DNA of 64,000 nucleotides from Microtetraspora niveoalba (GTDB taxonomy: Bacteria > Actinomycetota > Actinomycetes > Streptosporangiales > Streptosporangiaceae). The stretch is taken from the NCBI RefSeq assembly GCF_001570405.1, contig NZ_BBYM01000036.1:1-64000 (forward strand), in the 5' to 3' direction. Under the pieces are notes generated by a model, which ran no database searches, was not told the origin of the DNA, and was given only the letters and a program-made list of their open reading frames with translations. Made by a program: the position numbers and the translations under genes. This document shows, in pieces, positions 45,634 through 54,549 of this stretch; within the stretch, counting starts at the first letter, position 1, and each line of letters begins with the position of its first letter.

Positions 45634-48179
45634 AGGCGCGGGTCCACGGGCTCGGACTCCAGGGCCAGCACGGCGAAGACCGGCTCGTGGACGCGCCACA
45701 GCGGCTCGCCCTCGGCGAGACGGGTGAGCGCCTCCAGGCCGAGCGCGTGCTCCCGCAGCGCCAGCGAGCGCTTCCTGCCGAGGAACCGGCGTCGCAGCAC
45801 GTCGAGGGACTCGGTGTAGTCCGGGCCGTAGATGATCCGGAGGTACTCGCGCCCGCGCACCTTGATCCCGGGCTGGACGCGGCCGGTCGCGACGTCCACC
45901 GGCTTGACGACCATGCCCTCGCCGCCGGCCTCGGTCAGCGCCGTCCACCACTCGACCGCGTCCGCACGCTCGCGCTCGGAGTCCAGCGACACGTACACGT
46001 GCCGGGTCGGCGCGAACAGCCGGGATGCCTCGGCCGGGTCCCCGGAGGGCGCTCCGGATCCGGGCGCGACCGGGTCGGGCGTCAGGCGCGACAGCAGCTC
46101 CAGGTGCCACGAGTGCGGCTCAAGCGCGGCCGTCGCCCGTCCCTCGCAGGCGAGGATCTGGAACGGCGCGAGCCGTACGCCGTCGAGCCCGGACACCGGC
46201 CAGCAGTACCGCGCGTACGCGTCGCGGAAACGCGCGGCGTTGTCGAGGCGGCGGCGGGCGCGTTCCAGCAGGTCGCCCACGTCGAGGCCGCGCTCGGCCG
46301 CCGCCGACAGGGCCGCGACCGCGTCGGGCAGCGCGGTGCGCGCCGCCGCCCCGACCGACGCGTACTGTCCGCGGATCAGCTCCTCCGCCTTCGCCGACCA
46401 GGGCAGCAGCTCGCAGTCGAGCACCACCCAGTCGGAGACCAGCTCGTCCCAGAGTGGACGCGCCTCCTCGCGCAGCCGGTCGACCAGCTCGCCCATGCGG
46501 GCGCCGTCGAAGAACGGCCGTCCGGTGCGGGTGTAGACGACGCCCGCGCTCCCGTCCGTGATCCCGAACCGCTTGGCGGCCGCCTCGGGGGTCCGGGCCA
46601 GTACGGCGATCGCCCGCGAGCCCATGTGCTTCTCCTCGCACACGACACGCGTGACCCCCGCCTCGGCGAACTCGCCGAACGCCTCGGCCGGGTGCTCCAG
46701 GAACCCGTCGAGCGTGGACGTCTCCGGCGGCGCCATGGTCGGCGGCAGATAGACCAGCCAGCGGGGATCCACCGCGAACCGGCTCATGATCTCCAGCGCG
46801 GCGGCGGCGTTCTCCTCCCTGACCTTGATCCGGCCGCCGAACCGCGTCTCCACGAAACGTGTGCCCGCGACGTCGCCGATCCGCAGCCCGCCCGCGTCCC
46901 GGCCGGAGGTCGCCGCGGCCCCGCCGATCGGCCGGACCGACTCGTACCAGACCCGCTCCGCCGGTACGGAGACCAGCTCGCGCTCGGGGTAGCGCAGGGC
47001 GGTCAGTCGCCCGCCGAAGACGACGCCGGTGTCCAGGCAGATCGTGTTGTTGACCCACTCGGCCTCGCGGACCGGCGTGTGGCCGTAGACGACCGTCGCC
47101 CGGCCCCGGTAGTCCTCGGCCCACGGGTAGCGGACGGGCAGGCCGTACTCGTCGGTCTCTCCCGTGGTGTCGCCGTACAGCGCGAACGCCCGGACCCGGC
47201 CGCTGGCCCGCCCGTGGTAGGCCTCCTTGAGGCCGGCGTGCGCGACCACGAGCCGGCCTCCGTCGAGCCGGTAGTGGCTGATGAGGCCCTCCATGAACGC
47301 CGCGGCCTCCCGCCGGAACTCCTCCGGCTCGGCGGCGAGCTGCTCCAGGGACTCCTTGAGTCCGTGCGCGACCCTGACCTTGCGCCCGGCCAGCGCCCGC
47401 ACGAGCTTCTGCTCGTGGTTCCCGGACACGCAGAGCGCCGTCCCGGCCGCGACCATGCCCATGACCAGGCGCAACACGCCCGGGGTGTCGGGTCCGCGGT
47501 CGACCAGGTCGCCGACGAACACCGCCGTACGCCCCTCGGGGTGGACGGCGCCCGCGGCCGAGACCTCCCAGCCGAGCGCGCGCAGCAGGGTCTCCAGCTC
47601 CGACCGGCAGCCGTGCACGTCGCCGATGACGTCGAACGGGCCGGTCAGCTCCGTCCTGTCGCTCCACGCCTTCTCGTAGGTGACGACCGCCTCGTCGATC
47701 TCGTCGCCCCGCAGGACGTGGACGCGGCGGAAGCCGTCCTTGGAGATCCGGCCGAGCGAGCGGCGCAGGTCCTTGCTCTGCCGCGTGACCACCCGCGGGC
47801 CGAAGTCCCGGTCCGGCCGTACGGCGTTGCGGGCGACGGCGACGTCCGCGGGGACGTCGAGCACGATGGCGTCGGCGAGCACGTCGTGGCTCCTGGCCAG
47901 CTCGATCAGCTTCTTGCGGGCGTCCCACTGCACGTTGGTGGCGTCCACGACCGTGAGGAGGCCGCGTCGCAGCCGGACCCCGACGATGTGGTGCAGCAGG
48001 TCGAACGCCTCCGGCGTGGCGGACTGGTCGTTCTCGTCGTCGGAGACCAGGCCGCGGCAGTAGTCGGACGAGATCACCTGGGTGGGCGCGAAGTGCCGGG
48101 CCGCGAAGGTGGACTTCCCGCTGCCGGAGACGCCGACGAGCACCACCAGGCCCATCTGGGGAACCTTGACCTCAACCAT
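45630..48179 (-). CDS. pnkp: Polynucleotide kinase-phosphatase Pnkp (RNA repair)
   Basis: An 849-residue three-domain RNA-repair enzyme, normal for the family. The N-terminal kinase has the P-loop GVSGSGKST (16-24). The metallophosphatase has GDVHGCRSE (186-194), GDLVDRGPD and GNHEQK. The C-terminal ligase/adenylyltransferase has EEKHMGSRA with the probable AMP-accepting Lys517, and the later EGMVVKP and IKVRGREYLRI motifs. It heals 5'-OH and 2',3'-cyclic phosphate ends and, with Hen1, seals RNA cut by ribotoxins. It overlaps hen1 by 8 bp and the nucleotidyltransferase by 4 bp. Confidence 0.95.
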   Translation of the reverse strand: MVEVKVPQMGLVVLVGVSGSGKSTFAARHFAPTQVISSDYCRGLVSDDENDQSATPEAFDLLHHIVGVRLRRGLLTVVDATNVQWDARKKLIELARSHDVLADAIVLDVPADVAVARNAVRPDRDFGPRVVTRQSKDLRRSLGRISKDGFRRVHVLRGDEIDEAVVTYEKAWSDRTELTGPFDVIGDVHGCRSELETLLRALGWEVSAAGAVHPEGRTAVFVGDLVDRGPDTPGVLRLVMGMVAAGTALCVSGNHEQKLVRALAGRKVRVAHGLKESLEQLAAEPEEFRREAAAFMEGLISHYRLDGGRLVVAHAGLKEAYHGRASGRVRAFALYGDTTGETDEYGLPVRYPWAEDYRGRATVVYGHTPVREAEWVNNTICLDTGVVFGGRLTALRYPERELVSVPAERVWYESVRPIGGAAATSGRDAGGLRIGDVAGTRFVETRFGGRIKVREENAAAALEIMSRFAVDPRWLVYLPPTMAPPETSTLDGFLEHPAEAFGEFAEAGVTRVVCEEKHMGSRAIAVLARTPEAAAKRFGITDGSAGVVYTRTGRPFFDGARMGELVDRLREEARPLWDELVSDWVVLDCELLPWSAKAEELIRGQYASVGAAARTALPDAVAALSAAAERGLDVGDLLERARRRLDNAARFRDAYARYCWPVSGLDGVRLAPFQILACEGRATAALEPHSWHLELLSRLTPDPVAPGSGAPSGDPAEASRLFAPTRHVYVSLDSERERADAVEWWTALTEAGGEGMVVKPVDVATGRVQPGIKVRGREYLRIIYGPDYTESLDVLRRRFLGRKRSLALREHALGLEALTRLAEGEPLWRVHEPVFAVLALESEPVDPRL

Positions 48180-49737
48180 CGCCCTCGCTCCTCTCCCCCG
48201 CCACGCTGAACACCGCCATCTGGGTGGGCGGCCCCACCTCCGGGTCGTCGTCTCCCACCGGCCTGAACACGACCCGGTAGCCGTACCGCCCGGCCACGCC
48301 GGAGGCCCATGCCGCGAACTCGGCCCTGGTCCACTCGAACCGGTGGTCGGGGTGGCGCATCGCCCGGCCCCCGCCGCGTCCCTCGCCCAGGAAGTCGTAG
48401 CGCACGTTGTACTCGGAGTTGGGCGTGGTCACGACGACGTGGGCGGGCCTCGCCGTGCCGAAGACGACCCGTTCGAGCGCGGCCAGCCGGGGCGGGTCGA
48501 CGTGCTCGACCACCTCCATGAGGACGGCCGCGTCGTACCCGGAGAACCGAGGGTCGGCGTAGGTGAGCGCGCCCTGGAACAGCTCCAGGCGGGCCCGCTT
48601 CGCGTCCGGCATCCGGTCCAGCTTGAGCTTGCGCGCGGCGATCGCGAGCGCATGCGTGGACACGTCGGTCCCCGTGACCCGGGTGAACCGCGGCCGCGCC
48701 AGCAGCGCCTCCAGCAGCTGGCCCGACCCGCATCCGAGGTCGATGACCGTACGCGCGCCGAGCTCCTCGACGGCGGCGACGACGGCGTCCCTGCGCAGCA
48801 CGTTCAGCGGGACCCGGGCCGGCTCCGCCTCCCCGGCGCCGGCCTCGGCGGAGGTGCCGGTCGCCGCCTCCGGTGCGAGGTCCGGCACGGCGGGATCGCC
48901 GCCGGACGTCCCGGGCGGCTCGTCCCCGGGAGGCGGCTCCGGGGTGAGGTCCTCCTCCACGGGCGGCTCCAGGGCCTCCTCGACGTCGTCGCCGAGCTCG
49001 GCCAGCCGGGCGAAGGCCGTACGCTCCAGCGCCCGGCGCCGGCCGAGGTAGCGGCGCGTGATCAGGCCCTTCTCCGGGTGGGCGGCCAGCCAGCCCGCGC
49101 CGGCGCGGACGAGCTTGTCCACCTCGTCGCCCGCCAGCCAGTAGTGCTTGGCGTCGTCCAGCACCGGAAGCAGCACGTAGAGCTGGTTGAGCGCGTCCGC
49201 CAGCCGCACCTCGCCCCGCAGCGCGAGCCGTACGTACCGGGAGTCACCCCACTCGGGGAAACCCTCGTCGAGCGGGACGGCCTCCGCCTCGACCTCCCAT
49301 CCGAGCGGCTCGAACAGCCGCCGGGCGAGCGCCGCGCCGCCGCGGCAGGGCAGCGCGGGCAGCCGGATCTCCAGGGGCATCGGCGCGGCGGCCAGCTCGG
49401 GCCGCGCCGCGCAGCGCCCCGTGCGCGCCGTACGGAAGACGTCGGCGAGCGCCACCGCGAGCAGCGACGAGGCGGCGTAGGGGCGGTCGTTGACGTACTG
49501 GCCCAGGCTGAAGTCCGGCGTGGACTTCCCACGGGAGCGCGCGAGCCGGACCGGGTCGACGTCCAGCAGCAGCGCCGCCGTGCAGCGCCGCTCCGTCGCC
49601 TCCGGGTAGAAGACCCGCGCCGTGCCGAACGACTGCCCGAACTCCTGCACGCGTCCGGGATGCTTGTGCAGCAGGAAGCCGAGGTCGGTCGCCGGGCGGG
49701 ACGCCGCGGAGGAAACGGTCGAGATCGTGAGAAGCAC
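48172..49737 (-). CDS. hen1: 3'-terminal RNA ribose 2'-O-methyltransferase Hen1
   Basis: A 521-residue bacterial Hen1. The N-terminal half (about 1-240) is the Hen1-L domain that, in family members, activates the Pnkp ligase: DLGFLLHKHPGRVQEF and FSLGQYVNDRPYAASSLLAVAL. A Pro/Glu/Ala-rich linker follows. The methyltransferase has the SAM motif TVIDLGCGSGQLL, and the metal/catalytic residues in MEVVEHVDPPRL and the later RHPDHRFEWTR histidines. It marks repaired RNA with a 3' ribose 2'-O-methyl, preventing recutting at the same site. First gene of the operon. Confidence 0.94.
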   Translation of the reverse strand: MLLTISTVSSAASRPATDLGFLLHKHPGRVQEFGQSFGTARVFYPEATERRCTAALLLDVDPVRLARSRGKSTPDFSLGQYVNDRPYAASSLLAVALADVFRTARTGRCAARPELAAAPMPLEIRLPALPCRGGAALARRLFEPLGWEVEAEAVPLDEGFPEWGDSRYVRLALRGEVRLADALNQLYVLLPVLDDAKHYWLAGDEVDKLVRAGAGWLAAHPEKGLITRRYLGRRRALERTAFARLAELGDDVEEALEPPVEEDLTPEPPPGDEPPGTSGGDPAVPDLAPEAATGTSAEAGAGEAEPARVPLNVLRRDAVVAAVEELGARTVIDLGCGSGQLLEALLARPRFTRVTGTDVSTHALAIAARKLKLDRMPDAKRARLELFQGALTYADPRFSGYDAAVLMEVVEHVDPPRLAALERVVFGTARPAHVVVTTPNSEYNVRYDFLGEGRGGGRAMRHPDHRFEWTRAEFAAWASGVAGRYGYRVVFRPVGDDDPEVGPPTQMAVFSVAGERSEGDG

Positions 49738-49826
49738 GGATCAAGCATCCCGTAGGGGCTTCCACACTTTCCACCGTTTTGTGATCAGGCCGCTCCGCCA
49801 CGCCCGCCCGGACGTCCCCGAAGGGA

Positions 49827-50744
49827 TCAGACGTGCGGCATGACCTCGGCGGCGATCAGCTCCAGGTGGTCGAGGTCGGCCAGATCCATGACCTGGAGGT
49901 ACATCCGCTCCGCGCCGATCTCCGCGAAACGGCCGATCTTCTCCACGACCTCGGCGGGCGTCCCGGCGAGGCCGCCCGCGCGCAGCGACGCCGCGTCCTG
50001 GCCGATCGCCGCCGCACGGCGGGCGATCTCGGCCTCGTCCCGGCCCACGCACACCGTCTGCGCGGCGGAGTAGACCATGGACTCCCGGCCGGCGGACTCG
50101 CACGCCTCGCGCACCCGCCCGAACGCCTGCCGCGTCTCGTCCAGCGTCCGGAACGGCAGGTTGTACTCGTCGGCGAACCGCGCGGCCAGCCTCGGCGTGC
50201 GGCGCGGCCCGCCGCCGCCGACGATGATGGGCGGCCGGGGCCGCTGCACCGGCTTGGGCAGCGCCGGGGATTCCTCCACGCGATAGTGCGCGCCCTCGAA
50301 CGAGTACGGCTTGGCCGCCCCCCACAGCCCGGTGACGATCTCGAGCTGCTCCTCGAACCGGTCGAACCGCTCGCCCACCGCCGGGAACGGGATGCCGTAC
50401 GCGGTGTGCTCGGCCTCGAACCAGCCGGTGCCGAGGCCCAGCTCGACCCGGCCGCCGCTCATCTGGTCGACCTGGGCGACGCTGATGGCGAGGGGGCCGG
50501 GCAGCCGGAAGGTCACCGGCGAGACCAGGGTGCCGAGCCGGATGCGGGACGTCTCCCTGGCCAGCCCGGCGAGGGTGATCCAGGCGTCCGTCGAGCCGGG
50601 GCCGGGGTCGCCGGGGCCGATCCGCAGGTAGTGGTCGGAGCGGAAGAACGCGTCGAACCCCAGCCGCTCGGTGGCCCGCGCCACCGTGAGCAGGTCGTCG
50701 TACGTCGCGCCCTCTTGCGGCTCGGTGAAGATCCTCAGCTTCAT
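49827..50744 (-). CDS. F420-dependent LLM-class oxidoreductase
   Basis: A 305-residue luciferase-like monooxygenase-fold protein of the F420-dependent TIGR03560 type. Typical segments are KLRIFTEPQEGATYDDLL, ERLGFDAFFRSDHYL, SRIRLGTLVSPVTFRLPG, and GGRVELGLGTGWFEAEH, with the PPIIVGGGGPRRTPRLAARFADEYN region near the C-terminus (seen as PIIVGGGGPRRT). ATG 50744 starts the domain directly; the upstream open frame has no likeness. It lies 89 bp after hen1 on the same strand but is probably separate. Substrate unknown. Confidence 0.88.
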   Translation of the reverse strand: MKLRIFTEPQEGATYDDLLTVARATERLGFDAFFRSDHYLRIGPGDPGPGSTDAWITLAGLARETSRIRLGTLVSPVTFRLPGPLAISVAQVDQMSGGRVELGLGTGWFEAEHTAYGIPFPAVGERFDRFEEQLEIVTGLWGAAKPYSFEGAHYRVEESPALPKPVQRPRPPIIVGGGGPRRTPRLAARFADEYNLPFRTLDETRQAFGRVREACESAGRESMVYSAAQTVCVGRDEAEIARRAAAIGQDAASLRAGGLAGTPAEVVEKIGRFAEIGAERMYLQVMDLADLDHLELIAAEVMPHV

Positions 50745-50818
50745 CCGGCCATTATCACCCCGGTCCTTCCGGCGTGGTTGATATGGTCCACCCATCGTGC
50801 GCGTAATGTAGTCACAAT

Positions 50819-51970
50819 ATGACTCCGGGTGGTGAACGCGTGGATTCCGCACGAGGCGAGCGCGAGCCGGGAACGCCGCCGCGCCCCCTGGTCGCCCTGG
50901 CCGCGGCGGCCCTGGTGGCCGGCACCGGATACGCCATGTGGCTGCTGCCCGCGCGGGCGATCCCCGATGCGCCGGACCCCGCTCCGAGCACCCCCGCGGG
51001 AGCCGCGCAGGGCGGCGCGACCGGTCTCGGGCCGGTGGCCGCGAGCGCCGCCGCGACCGCTCCGGCGCCCGCCGTGACCGCCGGTTCCGCCGTCGCCTGG
51101 CGGTCCTCCGACCAGGTCGCGCCGATCCCGGTGGGCGCCCGCGACGGCGGCCCGTCCGGCTACGTCGTCTTCGTGGACGCCGTACGCGACCCCGGCTTCG
51201 ACCTCGCCGGCGCGGCCCGCAGCACCGGCGCCGGCTGGTACACCCTGGGCCATCTCGCCGCCGGTCCCGACGGCTGCACCCCGCGCTGGGGCGGCGTCGT
51301 CGAGCAGGGCGGGAACCCGGCGGCGAACGGCCTCGGACCGCTCCGGGCGCTCGGCGGCGACGCCGGCATCGCGTTCGGCGGGCCGTCGGGCCGGGAGCTC
51401 GCGCAGACCTGCCGGGACCCCGGCCTGCTGCTCGCGGCCTACCGGCGGGTGATCGGGGCCTTCGACCCCGCCGTCATCGACTTCGAGGTCCGCGACTCGG
51501 CCGACGAGGCGGCGACCGCCCGGCGCGCGGCCGCGGTCGGCCAGTTGCAACGGGAGGCCGCGGCCGCCGGGAGGCCGCTCGCCGTCACCTTCACGCTCCC
51601 CGCCTCCGAGTCGGGCCTCTCCACCGCCGACGCCGCCATGCTGCGCTCCGCACGCGCGGCGGGCGTGGAGATCCTCGCGGTCAACCTCCTGGTGCCCTTC
51701 CGGCCGGGCGGGTCCGGCGACCTGCACCGGCTGGCGGTCGCGGCCCGGGCCGCCCGGGCCCAGTTCGCGTACGCGCTGGGGGTGACCGGGCGGGAGGCGT
51801 GGCGGCGGATGGGGCTCGCCCCGGTGCTGACGTCCCCCCGGGACCTCGGCGGCGGGCGGGCGCGGCGGCTGGCGGACTTCCGGGCGCGCAACGGCCTGGC
51901 CTGGGTTTCCATACGGGGCGCCCGGCCGGACGACGACGTCGTCCGCGTCCTGGGCGCCGCCGGGTCCTGA
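50819..51970 (+). CDS. GH18 chitinase-like protein lacking catalytic acids
   Basis: A 383-residue protein with one N-terminal membrane anchor (about 24-44) and a Pro/Ala/Gly linker. From residue 95 it resembles the GH18 chitinase-like domain of actinomycetes: IAFGGPSGRELAQTC, then AAYRRVIGAFDPAVID, then LAVTFTLPASESGLS. In active members the core reads DFDIE; here it is DFEVR (221-225), so the proton-donor Glu is Arg and the second Asp is Glu. It is likely an inactive, perhaps glycan-binding, relative. A TAATGT box 9 bases before ATG 50819 hints at leaderless transcription. Confidence 0.68.
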   Translation: MTPGGERVDSARGEREPGTPPRPLVALAAAALVAGTGYAMWLLPARAIPDAPDPAPSTPAGAAQGGATGLGPVAASAAATAPAPAVTAGSAVAWRSSDQVAPIPVGARDGGPSGYVVFVDAVRDPGFDLAGAARSTGAGWYTLGHLAAGPDGCTPRWGGVVEQGGNPAANGLGPLRALGGDAGIAFGGPSGRELAQTCRDPGLLLAAYRRVIGAFDPAVIDFEVRDSADEAATARRAAAVGQLQREAAAAGRPLAVTFTLPASESGLSTADAAMLRSARAAGVEILAVNLLVPFRPGGSGDLHRLAVAARAARAQFAYALGVTGREAWRRMGLAPVLTSPRDLGGGRARRLADFRARNGLAWVSIRGARPDDDVVRVLGAAGS

Positions 51971-52013
51971 CCCGCCGGCACCGCTCATCCGGCACATCGT
52001 GGAGAGGAGACCC

Positions 52014-52475
52014 GTGGTGGGATCGCAGAGAGATCCGGGCGCGTCCGGCCGAGGCGACGCTCCCCCGCCCCCGATGGACGCGCGGAGGCTGCTCGGCGAG
52101 GCGCGGGTGGCGAGGCTGGCCACGGTGAGCGGCGCGGGCATCCCCCATCTGGTGCCTGTCACGTTCGCCCTGGCGGGCGACACGATCGTCACCGCCGTGG
52201 ACCACAAGCCGAAGTCCACCCGGCGGTTGCGCCGCCTCACCGACATCGCCGAGAACCCGAACGTGTGCGTGCTGGCCGACCACTACTCCGACGACTGGGA
52301 CGAGCTGTGGTGGGTCAGGGCGGACGGCTTCGCCACCGTCGTCGAGGACGACGCGGAGCGGGCGGCCGCCCTGGCCCCCCTCGTCGCGAAGTACGCCCAG
52401 TATCGGGACCGGCCGCCGGCCGGCCCCGTCATCCTGATCCAGGTCACCGCCTGGCGTTCCTGGTCGTACACGTAG
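52014..52475 (+). CDS. PPOX-class F420-dependent oxidoreductase
   Basis: A protein of about 153 residues with the split-barrel flavin/F420-binding fold (pyridoxamine-phosphate-oxidase-like, TIGR03668 type). ARVARLATVSGAGIPHLVPVTFAL forms the first strands, VDHKPKSTRRLRRL the phosphate-binding loop, and DDWDELWWVRADGFATVV the core strand, seen here in part. Of two adjacent GTG codons (52014, 52017) both follow AGGAGA; ATG 52074 is an alternative. It follows the GH18-like gene by 43 bp. Substrate unknown. Confidence 0.85.
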   Translation: MVGSQRDPGASGRGDAPPPPMDARRLLGEARVARLATVSGAGIPHLVPVTFALAGDTIVTAVDHKPKSTRRLRRLTDIAENPNVCVLADHYSDDWDELWWVRADGFATVVEDDAERAAALAPLVAKYAQYRDRPPAGPVILIQVTAWRSWSYT

Positions 52476-52512
52476 GCCCGTACGGCTGCGCGCTCCGGAG
52501 CCCGGTCACCGC

Positions 52513-52549
52513 GCGACGCCCCGCTCCGGACGGCGGAGCGGGGCGTCGC
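52513..52549. terminator. Bidirectional terminator PPOX / copper protein
   Basis: An exact 16-bp stem (GCGACGCCCCGCTCCG and its complement) with a 5-base loop separates the convergent stops at 52475 and 52561. Confidence 0.85.
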
Positions 52550-52560
52550 CGGTGCAGAGG

Positions 52561-52920
52561 TCAGGCGCGGGCGGGGGACAACTTCCGGGCCGCCTGGACG
52601 AACTCGTGGCACGCGTTCGCGCACTTCTGCATCATCGGGTCGCCGTCGCTCATGGACATGGCCATCTCGGCGCACTTGTCCGCGGCCCGCGCGCACAGCG
52701 ACGCCATCTCCATGGCCATCGGCGACTGGCGCATCATCATGTCGCCGCACATGCGGGACATGTCGGAGCAGTCCATGAGGGCGCCCATCATCGCCATGTC
52801 GGCGTGCTTGCCGCCCTGCTGGAGACAGTGGGTCATGGTCTGCTCACAGCAGCTGTGCATCTCCATGCACTTGTCGATGCATCGCTGCATCTCCGCCGTG
52901 ATCTTACTTTCCTGCTTCAT
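52561..52920 (-). CDS. Four-helix-bundle copper-binding protein (Csp-like, DUF326)
   Basis: A 119-residue protein with 11 Cys and about 20 Met. The CxxxC spacings (C14/C18, C100/C104), the CC pair at 24-25, and the Cys at 32, 51, 58, 76 and 83 line the interior of a four-helix bundle in the Csp family, which stores many Cu(I) ions. There is no signal peptide, so it should be the cytosolic type. No CsoR, CopZ or copper ATPase gene is adjacent. It is a single gene. Confidence 0.9.
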   Translation of the reverse strand: MKQESKITAEMQRCIDKCMEMHSCCEQTMTHCLQQGGKHADMAMMGALMDCSDMSRMCGDMMMRQSPMAMEMASLCARAADKCAEMAMSMSDGDPMMQKCANACHEFVQAARKLSPARA

Positions 52921-53286
52921 GCTTCCCCCGAGATCGTGACCGCCCGGCCGGCCGGGCCTGGTCGATGTGTGCGGGAGATGAGATTCCCCTCCACCAGCGG
53001 AGAGATGTGCCTATTTCGCTAATTTGATCACTATTTGCAAGGGATTTATGACCCCACGATCCTCCGCGGCGGAGACGGAGCCCGACGGCGCGCTCAGGGG
53101 GCGAGGCGGCCGGGCGGACGACCAGGGGCGGTACGGGACCCACGCGGCTCCCCTACCGCCGGGGAGAGGAGCCGTGGGCGCGGCCGGCGAGACGCTTTCA
53201 TGATCGTGCGTCACGCGTACGCGTCGATCCCGGCCGAAGCCGGATGATCCCGGAGGATCGCCAGAGGCTCACCCCCGGGTCGGACG
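52921..53286. other. 366-bp intergenic region
   Basis: Between the copper protein start and the RNA methyltransferase stop. The part near 52921-53050 is less GC-rich (AATTTGATCACTATTTGC) and should hold the copper-protein promoter. A small CCGGC-CGAA-GCCGG hairpin at 53230-53243 may terminate the methyltransferase transcript. Short open frames here have no convincing start or composition. I see no other feature. Confidence 0.6.
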
Positions 53287-54549
53287 CTATGCCGGCTCTT
53301 TGAGCAGGAGCGCGACGCACTCCACGTGGTGGGTCATCGGGTACTGGTCGAAGGCCCGCAGATCCGCGAGGCGGTAGCCGTACGGGGCGAACCAGGCGAC
53401 GTCCCGCGACAGGGTGGCCGGGTCGCAGGAGACGTAGACGATCCTGGGCGCGTCCAGCGTGGCCACCCGGTCCACCACGGACCGTCCCAGCCCCGCCCTC
53501 GGCGGGTCGACCACGACCAGGTCGGCCCGCTCGATCTCCAGCCGGTCGAGCGCCTCCTCGACCTTGCCCCGCTCGGTGACGGCCTGCGGCAGGTCCCTCA
53601 GGTTCCACCGGGCGTCCTGCACGGCCTGCGGGTCGGACTCGATGCCCAGCACCGCGCCCTCCGGCCCCACCGCCTCGGCGAGCCCGGCGGCGAACAGGCC
53701 GACGCCGCAGTACAGGTCGAGCGCCCACTCCCCCGCCTTCGGCCGGGCGAAGTCGAGCACGGCGTCGAGGAGGGTCGCCGCCGCGCCCGGGTGCACCTGC
53801 CAGAAGCCGCTCGCGGTGACCCGGAAGTCCCGGTCGCCGACGCGCTCGGTCATGGCCGCGCGGCCGCGCAGCGCGCGCGTCCCCCTCCTGCCCTCGTCGA
53901 TCAGGACCGCGGCGTCGACGTCGGGCAGGGACACCCTCCTGCCGGGCCTGGGGGTGACGATCACGGCGCGGTCGCCGCCGGAGGAGGCGACCACCTCGAC
54001 GGTCTCCGCCCCCCGCCAGCCGAGCGACTCCGCTCCGACCTCCTCGACCGCCGGATGGGCGATCGGGCAGTGGTCCACGTGCTCGATCTCGTGGGACCGG
54101 TGGCGGCGCAGGCCGATGGAGCCGTCCCGGTCGGCGGCGAACTGCACCCGCGTGCGCCAGCCGAGCCCGCCGTCCGCCGCCCCGGGCACCTCCTCGACCG
54201 TCACCGGGCGCTCGACACCCGCGAGGCGGCGCAACTGCTCCTCGACGACGGCGGCCTTCAGCCGGCGCTGGGCCTCGGGCGAGGCGTGCTGCCAGTCGCA
54301 GCCGCCGCACCTCCCCGGACCGCTGAACGGGCATGGCGGCGTCACCCGGTCCGGCGACGCCTCCAGGATCTCGACCGCGTCCGCCCGCAGGAACCGCGCG
54401 GTCTCCTCGGTGATCTCCGCGATCACGCGCTCGCCCGGGAGGGCGTGCCGTACGAACACGACCCGCCCCTCGTGGCGGGCCACGCACCAGCCGCCGTTCG
54501 CGACCTGGCCCACCGTCAACTCGATCGACATCGTGCTCTCCCCGCTCAT
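53287..54549 (-). CDS. TrmA/RlmD-family RNA uracil-C5 methyltransferase
   Basis: A 420-residue SAM-dependent RNA methyltransferase. The N-terminal TRAM-like domain (IELTVGQVANGGWCVARHEG) precedes an Fe-S-type cysteine group (PPCPFSGPGRCGGCDWQH), the SAM motif ALDLYCGVGLFAAGLAE, and the catalytic Cys in VYVSCDPATLSRD. Family members methylate uridine C5 in tRNA or rRNA; the exact target is not clear. ATG 54549 overlaps the permease stop by ATGA. The order matches Rv2689c-Rv2690c of M. tuberculosis. Confidence 0.92.
   Translation of the reverse strand: MSGESTMSIELTVGQVANGGWCVARHEGRVVFVRHALPGERVIAEITEETARFLRADAVEILEASPDRVTPPCPFSGPGRCGGCDWQHASPEAQRRLKAAVVEEQLRRLAGVERPVTVEEVPGAADGGLGWRTRVQFAADRDGSIGLRRHRSHEIEHVDHCPIAHPAVEEVGAESLGWRGAETVEVVASSGGDRAVIVTPRPGRRVSLPDVDAAVLIDEGRRGTRALRGRAAMTERVGDRDFRVTASGFWQVHPGAAATLLDAVLDFARPKAGEWALDLYCGVGLFAAGLAEAVGPEGAVLGIESDPQAVQDARWNLRDLPQAVTERGKVEEALDRLEIERADLVVVDPPRAGLGRSVVDRVATLDAPRIVYVSCDPATLSRDVAWFAPYGYRLADLRAFDQYPMTHHVECVALLLKEPA

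Noticed and set aside
53011-53214. 67-codon minus-strand ORF in the 366-bp gap
   Set aside because: No Shine-Dalgarno, Pro/Ser/Ala-rich, and no neighbour logic; treated as intergenic.
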